Positions 19,217 through 22,849 of a stretch of 22,849 nt of DNA are shown here, in pieces. The notes beneath the pieces are model-generated. The model was given only the letters and a program-made list of their open reading frames with translations. It ran no database searches and was not told where the DNA came from. Position numbers and translations under genes: made by a program. The DNA is from Coptodactyla brooksi (taxonomy: Eukaryota > Arthropoda > Insecta > Coleoptera > Scarabaeidae), in assembly GCA_033557675.1 (NCBI GenBank), contig JAWQRM010000423.1, positions 1 to 22,849 of the forward strand, written 5' to 3'. Numbering within the stretch: position 1 is the first letter of the stretch; each line of letters starts with the position of its first letter.

Positions 19217-19606
19217 GTGTGTATTAAAAGCTACCGAAGCCCTTCCAGCATATTGGGCCATTCGATTTCTGTAATTCAAATTCTGACACAAATCGTTGGT
19301 TTTACGTTTATCAAGAAGGTCAGGGTAAGTGGAGTCTGATCCTACGGAAACGGCGAGAAGTCTATGAACTATAATGTCGGCATATCTTCTAATAGGTGAA
19401 GTAAAATGTGTATATAAAGGAACTGCTAAACCGTAATGGAAATATTCTGGTTTAGTGTACATTCCGCTAGCAAAATAAACTGCTTGCATCATACATCGTG
19501 TAGTGAGGATTCTTAGCATAGTGTTCAAGTAAGGATTCTCAGGTTTGACTGCGAGGTCCAAAGAATCTGCGAGATTCTTGCCGATGTTGACACGGATCTC
19601 AAAACC
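19217..19606 (-). CDS. DIS3: DIS3 exon: second half of the RNB nuclease domain
   Basis: Exactly 130 codons. The exon begins [20 protein letters not shown] after acceptor cgaatag and ends ...ASVAFNTH with donor CAC|GTAAGA. It carries the RNB family signature: [14 protein letters not shown], then [20 protein letters not shown] and [13 protein letters not shown]. The invariant [13 protein letters not shown] segment holds the arginine that contacts the RNA backbone near the active site in this family. An internal Met (19561) looks like a start if introns are ignored but is not one. Confidence 0.96.
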
Positions 19607-19668
19607 CTATTCGAAAAAATGCAGAGATTGATTAAAAATGTAAGACGGAGCGAGGTGTTTTTACATAC

Positions 19669-19912
19669 CAGATGTTTCCCTGCCTTGATGAGTGGGTCAA
19701 AATTGATCGGAGGCGGTTCAGGATGTCTTCTCAGCATCGCGCAGTCAGGAAAATCCTCCAGGATTTTTTGGGCAACACTAATATTGGCCAACAACATGAA
19801 TTCTTCAACCATAGAGTTTGTTTCGAAAAGTTTTTTTACTGCGACATCGATGGGGTCGTGTGTCTCGCTGTCTGTCATGATTTTAATTTCTGGTGATGCC
19901 AACACTAAGGCT
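19669..19912 (-). CDS. DIS3: DIS3 exon: RNB domain middle
   Basis: Acceptor gcttttag is followed by one base that completes a Gly codon, then [40 protein letters not shown] and [20 protein letters not shown]. The block [14 protein letters not shown] is a hallmark of Rrp44/DIS3 proteins. The exon ends at IKAGKHL with donor CTG|GTATGT. Confidence 0.95.
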
Positions 19913-20064
19913 CTAAAAGCATGACACAATGATGAAATTACAATAAGTTTTAAAATTAGCAAAAATAAAACAAATGCCATAACAAATATCAGTCTAACTC
20001 TTGCAATAAATAAAATAAATTAAAAAAACTTCTTTTGGCAAAAATAATACCGTTATGGTGCCTT

Positions 20065-20180
20065 AGTCTCCATATTTCTCGTACATGGTCCCCTGCGACT
20101 TCTTTTTATTCCTAAAGATGCAAGCTTTTAATGGGAATAAAATAGGATCATATGAGGGAAAGGAGTAAGTAACTGACAAA
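20065..20180 (+). mobile_element. Mariner/Tc1-type transposase fragment (PCDFFLF motif)
   Basis: From 20071 the plus strand reads PYFSYMVPCDFFLFLKMQAF then NGNKIGSYEGKE, the third-aspartate region of mariner-type transposases that read PPYSPDMAPCDFFLFPK. The catalytic Asp of SPD has become Tyr. Weak similarity may continue to about 20330. Confidence 0.65.
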
Positions 20181-20342
20181 TTGATATATGATATATCTTA
20201 AGCTAGTAACAAGTACTTTTCAAGAATGTTAATCGATGGCAGCAACAGCCAGCTTTATGATATTCATTTCATATTACGTTGAGAAATAAAAATGGTTTTG
20301 AAGTGATTTATTTAATGTAAGTTATTTTTTAATTATCCTTTG

Positions 20343-20447
20343 GTGCATCCACTGTATAGTCTGGACCTTGCACCTTCAGACTATTACTTGTTCAGGGAGT
20401 TGAAGAAGAATTTGAATAACATGAACCATTTGGACATATCTAGTTGA
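20343..20447 (+). mobile_element. Second mariner transposase fragment (HPLYSLDLAPSDYYLF)
   Basis: Reads VHPLYSLDLAPSDYYLFREL then KKNLNNMNHL on the plus strand, the third-aspartate region of mariner transposase, with this Asp kept. It is a different lineage from the fragment at 20065-20180. Both lie in the same DIS3 intron and point opposite to DIS3. Confidence 0.75.
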
Positions 20448-20545
20448 TTAAAATTATTTTTTTCCTAAAGATTTTGCATTTGAAATTTATTCAATTTTTA
20501 GCACGGACTTAAACACAGACTCAATATAACTATTTTTTCACTTAC

Positions 20546-20811
20546 CCTTTTTCCAAACGTCTTTTCTTTAATATTTTTGCCAGCTTATTCAAATTTCTTA
20601 GCGATTCTGCTAAACTGTCGGTCTGAGAACTATCGTCTATTGTGATCTGAGCCTCCTCATACGTCATGGCCTTCCTTGATCGTATGATGCTTTTATGAAA
20701 ACGCGTGTTTATAATGTTAGCTTTTTTATTCATTTCCCAAATGCAAGAGAAGGCAAATCGGTCCTCACCACCTCTTAGAGAACACAGATTTGAACTTAAC
20801 AAGTCTGGAAC
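20546..20811 (-). CDS. DIS3: DIS3 exon: RNB domain, LLSSNLCSL block
   Basis: Acceptor caattag is followed in phase 0 by VPDLLSSNLCSLRGGEDRFA and FSCIWEMN, a block conserved across DIS3 proteins. The exon ends LRNLNKLAKILKKRRLEKG with the strong donor GG|GTAAGT. The Gly codon is split and completed 633 bp away at 19912, across the only long intron among the visible DIS3 exons. Confidence 0.95.
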
Positions 20812-20868
20812 CTAATTGAAAAAAAGAAGTAAAACATTTTATTCCATAAATGTAATTTTTAGTGGTAC

Positions 20869-21099
20869 CATATCTATTCTGTTATTTACAAGGTAAACCG
20901 TCGTGGCCCTAGAAGCAGCCTCTTTGTCCAAAGCAGTGCCTGGTCGAATAAAATGTGAAACGTCCGCTATGTGGACGCCCACCTCAAGATTACCATTTTC
21001 AAGTAGGCGACAGTGCAGTGCATCATCTATATCCGTGCAACCTGGAGGGTCTACTGAACAAATATCTAAGTGACGTATATCTACACGCCTGTTAAGATC
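20869..21099 (-). CDS. DIS3: DIS3 exon: RNB active-site exon
   Basis: Starts DLNRRVDIRHLDICSVDPPG after acceptor cttgcag and ends RIDM with donor ATG|GTACCA. It holds the catalytic acidic cluster SVDPPGCTDIDDALH: the four aspartates that bind the two magnesium ions in RNase II/RNB enzymes are all present. HCRLLENGNLEVGVHIADVS and HFIRPGTALDKEA follow as in the family. This indicates an active 3'-5' exoribonuclease rather than an inactive Rrp44 paralogue. Confidence 0.96.
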
Positions 21100-21153
21100 C
21101 TGCAAGAAAAAAAATATCTCTTTTTGAATAAAAATATCAAAAATTTGATTTAC

Positions 21154-21300
21154 GTCTTCCGTTATAATCCAAGGAAGTTCAGGTAAACAATTCAATACTT
21201 CTTCGGAAAACTGATGATGCGGGACGTCGTGTTCTAATAAAACAACTTCATTTTCAGTTGTCTGGTCTCCTATTTTACCTAATGCTCTAACAAAATGACC
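21154..21300 (-). CDS. DIS3: DIS3 exon: end of second cold-shock domain
   Basis: Forty-nine codons in phase 0: GHFVRALGKIGDQTTENEVV, LLEHDVPHHQFSEEVLN and CLPELPWIITED, the strongly conserved link from the cold-shock domains into RNB. It is bounded by acceptor tttgcag and donor GAC|GTAAAT. Both flanking introns are 54 bp. Confidence 0.94.
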
Positions 21301-21354
21301 CTGCAAATGTAGACATTCGAAGAAAAAGGAAAAAAGAAACTGTAAAAAAATTAC

Positions 21355-21771
21355 ATTAGGATATCTCGACGTTCTAGGCCAACTATCAATGGCGACAATC
21401 AGCTTTTGAGTTCTCAGAAACTCGGCTTGTCTCGTTTCTATGCGTATCTTAGGTATTTTCTTTTCAGCAGGAATGAACAACTGATAGACTCCTCCGAGTC
21501 CTTCTTGAAGAATTCCGCAATATTGCCTCCATTTTCTTTTGATTATTCCAACAACGCGCCCTGTCGGTTTGATATCACCCTTTTTATTTGTGGCTGCTTG
21601 GGAAAGTTTTTGCTCTTTTTCAATGACATCGTCCAAGGCATCTTCGTTAGCAGCGTCGTCCTCAAAGATAAATTCGCTCGGCGCTATCCAATCTTCTTTC
21701 TTGTAGATTTCTAATGCTACAATATCACCGTCGACAGCTCTGTTTAAACCAGCCCTACCTCTAACAATAAC
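21355..21771 (-). CDS. DIS3: DIS3 exon: cold-shock domains
   Basis: Begins VIVRGRAGLNRAVDGDIVAL after acceptor tttattag, in line with the DIS3 cold-shock region (LNRAV..D.VA.E). An acidic loop follows (EDDAANEDALDDVIEKE). Next come KPTGRVVGIIKRKWRQYCGI and AEKKIPKIRIETRQAEFL, and the exon ends VAIDSWPRTSRYPN with donor AAT|GTAATT. The coding sequence runs well upstream of the internal Met at 21636, so an ATG-based call truncates it. Confidence 0.94.
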
Positions 21772-21827
21772 CTAATAAAAATATTTGTTAAATTAATAAA
21801 TATTAATATGGAAGCATCATCAATTAC

Positions 21828-22054
21828 TGGGTCATCGTATGCTTCCACGTTAACGGTGGCTTCTAAAAAGTTATCTCTGGAAGCGTGAAAAGTTCCTTGA
21901 TGTAAGCTGCCATCTTTAATGCCTCCGTGAATTGCAGTTAAAGAATAATGAGGGGGATAGATATTCTCTGCATTTTCTTCTTGATGGAAATCTTTCCTCG
22001 ATAATTTATCTGCTAGGTATTCTTTTCCGATTAGACTACTGACATATTTAAGCA
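21828..22054 (-). CDS. DIS3: DIS3 exon (first in window): region between PIN and cold-shock domains
   Basis: Starts after acceptor tttctctag with two bases of a split codon, reading LKYVSSLIGKEYLADKLSRK as in the stretch after the PIN domain (vertebrate YVKSLTANPELIDRLA). PHYSLTAIHGGIKDGSLHQG and TFHASRDNFLEATVNVEAYD then match the conserved start of cold-shock domain 1 (the family has G-Y-L-QGTFRASR-N-LEATV). The donor is CCA|GTAATT. The N-terminal roughly 200 residues (CR3 motif and PIN endonuclease) lie beyond the window, so the gene is partial only because the window ends. The frame's apparent Met start is a GTG straddling the intron boundary. Confidence 0.92.
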
Positions 22055-22168
22055 CTAGAGAAATAAAATAAAGTTTTGTAATAAAAAATAAATGTTAACC
22101 CTCCAACCGCGCGCAATTTTATTACGTTTTTGCATAAAATTGAGGACTATTTTTATTCAGAATCTCTT

Positions 22169-22620
22169 TTATTTGTATTCAGAAGAATGTTTTCTTTCTT
22201 GCGTCGTTTTGCACATTATGGGCTCGATGCTTCTTGTTCCATGATTGATAGACACTATTTTTATACTTGAATCGGACTTCGAACTTGAATTCAGCTTTTC
22301 ACTATTTTCAAGACCCTTGAAGAATGTTTTTTTAGCCTTGTTCGTAACTTTTTGCAAAGTAACAAATGCAATGAATAAGACTGATCCACGAGATGTGGTC
22401 TCGTAGTATGAAAGTTCTTGATCAGCCCTGTCAACACCGTTCATTGTATTATTGTAGTCATATATCAATTGAGGTTTCATTATTTTGTTACCTTTATTTA
22501 ATTTTACTATACACGATGGTGTTCAATGCACAAATTATTTTCTTACTTCGTCATTTTAGGGCCATAACTTCGCCCATTTGAAAGGCTTTGATTTCTCCCT
22601 TCTTAGCTTTTATGGCTCCA
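22169..22620 (-). mobile_element. piggyBac-type transposase remnant
   Basis: The minus strand reads KPQLIYDYNNTMNGVDRADQ then ELSYYETTSRGS, the piggyBac motif that includes the last catalytic Asp (MNGVD.ADQ). Upstream, about 22560-22600, broken frames give QMGEVMALK, as in the (K)GEV.A.KW segment of the family. Downstream the frame drifts away from the family and no cysteine-rich C-terminal domain is seen. It is dead, and lies in the DIS3 intron in the DIS3 direction. Confidence 0.7.
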
Positions 22621-22821
22621 AACATTCACAGTACATCCTTTCTATTTGCTTAAATAGCTTCATAGATATCTGATGTGTGTTGTAACAAATAATTAGCAAG
22701 TTAGGGAAATCTTTAAAAATTGTCGGTTATTACACAATAGCCTTTGCCCAATAATTGATCTATTAGATGTATTAGTAGACAGAATAGACATACTTATACA
22801 TATCCATAAAAGGTGTACCAT

Positions 22822-22849
22822 GCATATATATATATATATACATATATAT
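22822..22849. repeat. (AT)n microsatellite at the window edge
   Basis: An almost pure AT dinucleotide run with one interrupting C, reaching the end of the window, so its full length is unknown. Confidence 0.9.

Larger units (their letters stand above)
19913..20545 (-). other. DIS3 long intron
   Basis: 633 bp, against 54-62 bp for the other six introns between visible DIS3 exons. The extra length is largely accounted for by the two mariner fragments and the sequence around them. Confidence 0.85.

Noticed and set aside
19619..19924. 101-codon plus-strand frame
   Set aside because: Antisense shadow of a DIS3 exon.

Overview
The window reads as a nuclear genome segment of an insect: AT-rich, with many small introns, and littered with decayed Tc1/mariner-type, piggyBac, Mutator-like and Penelope-like elements that are common in insect genomes. 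I cannot fix the order; a beetle is a guess, not a result.

Two conserved genes meet tail to tail near 18.7 kb. On the plus strand, five exons (8031-9134, 12787-13213, 13302-13829, 14556-16090, 18330-18405) encode about the last 1,220 residues of CNOT1, the scaffold of the CCR4-NOT deadenylase. On the minus strand, eight exons (22054 down to 18769) encode about 770 residues of DIS3/Rrp44, the catalytic nuclease of the RNA exosome: cold-shock, RNB and S1 domains, with the N-terminal PIN part beyond the right edge. Their poly(A) signals lie about 35 bp apart, so the mRNA 3' ends abut or overlap slightly. Both products belong to mRNA turnover (deadenylation and 3'-5' decay), but adjacency alone does not show co-regulation.

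Positions 1-8030 hold no CNOT1 exon that I can find, so this is most likely one long CNOT1 intron (or the space before it). It carries a small intact antisense gene for a single-C2H2-finger protein (3978-4271, minus) and a run of dead transposons: a mariner (about 790-1480), a mariner-like element with 115-bp inverted termini (2136-3461), a tRNA-like SINE foldback (3590-3818), a second element of the DUF4817-type transposase family (5262-6300), and a Penelope-type GIY-YIG endonuclease scrap inside a large inverted repeat (6853-7521).

The 3.65-kb CNOT1 intron at 9135-12786 holds two Mutator-like transposase pieces in swapped order and a MITE/SINE copy. The last CNOT1 intron (16091-18329) holds a minisatellite of about 53 bp per unit, interrupted by a second copy of that same MITE/SINE. 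The only long intron inside the visible DIS3 exons (19913-20545) contains two mariner fragments, and the intron before the first visible DIS3 exon contains a piggyBac remnant.

I found no convincing new enzymatic or defence system. The points most worth a second look are the convergent CNOT1-DIS3 3' ends, the nested antisense zinc-finger gene, the Mutator-like pieces in permuted order, the minisatellite with its insertion, and the foldback structures.
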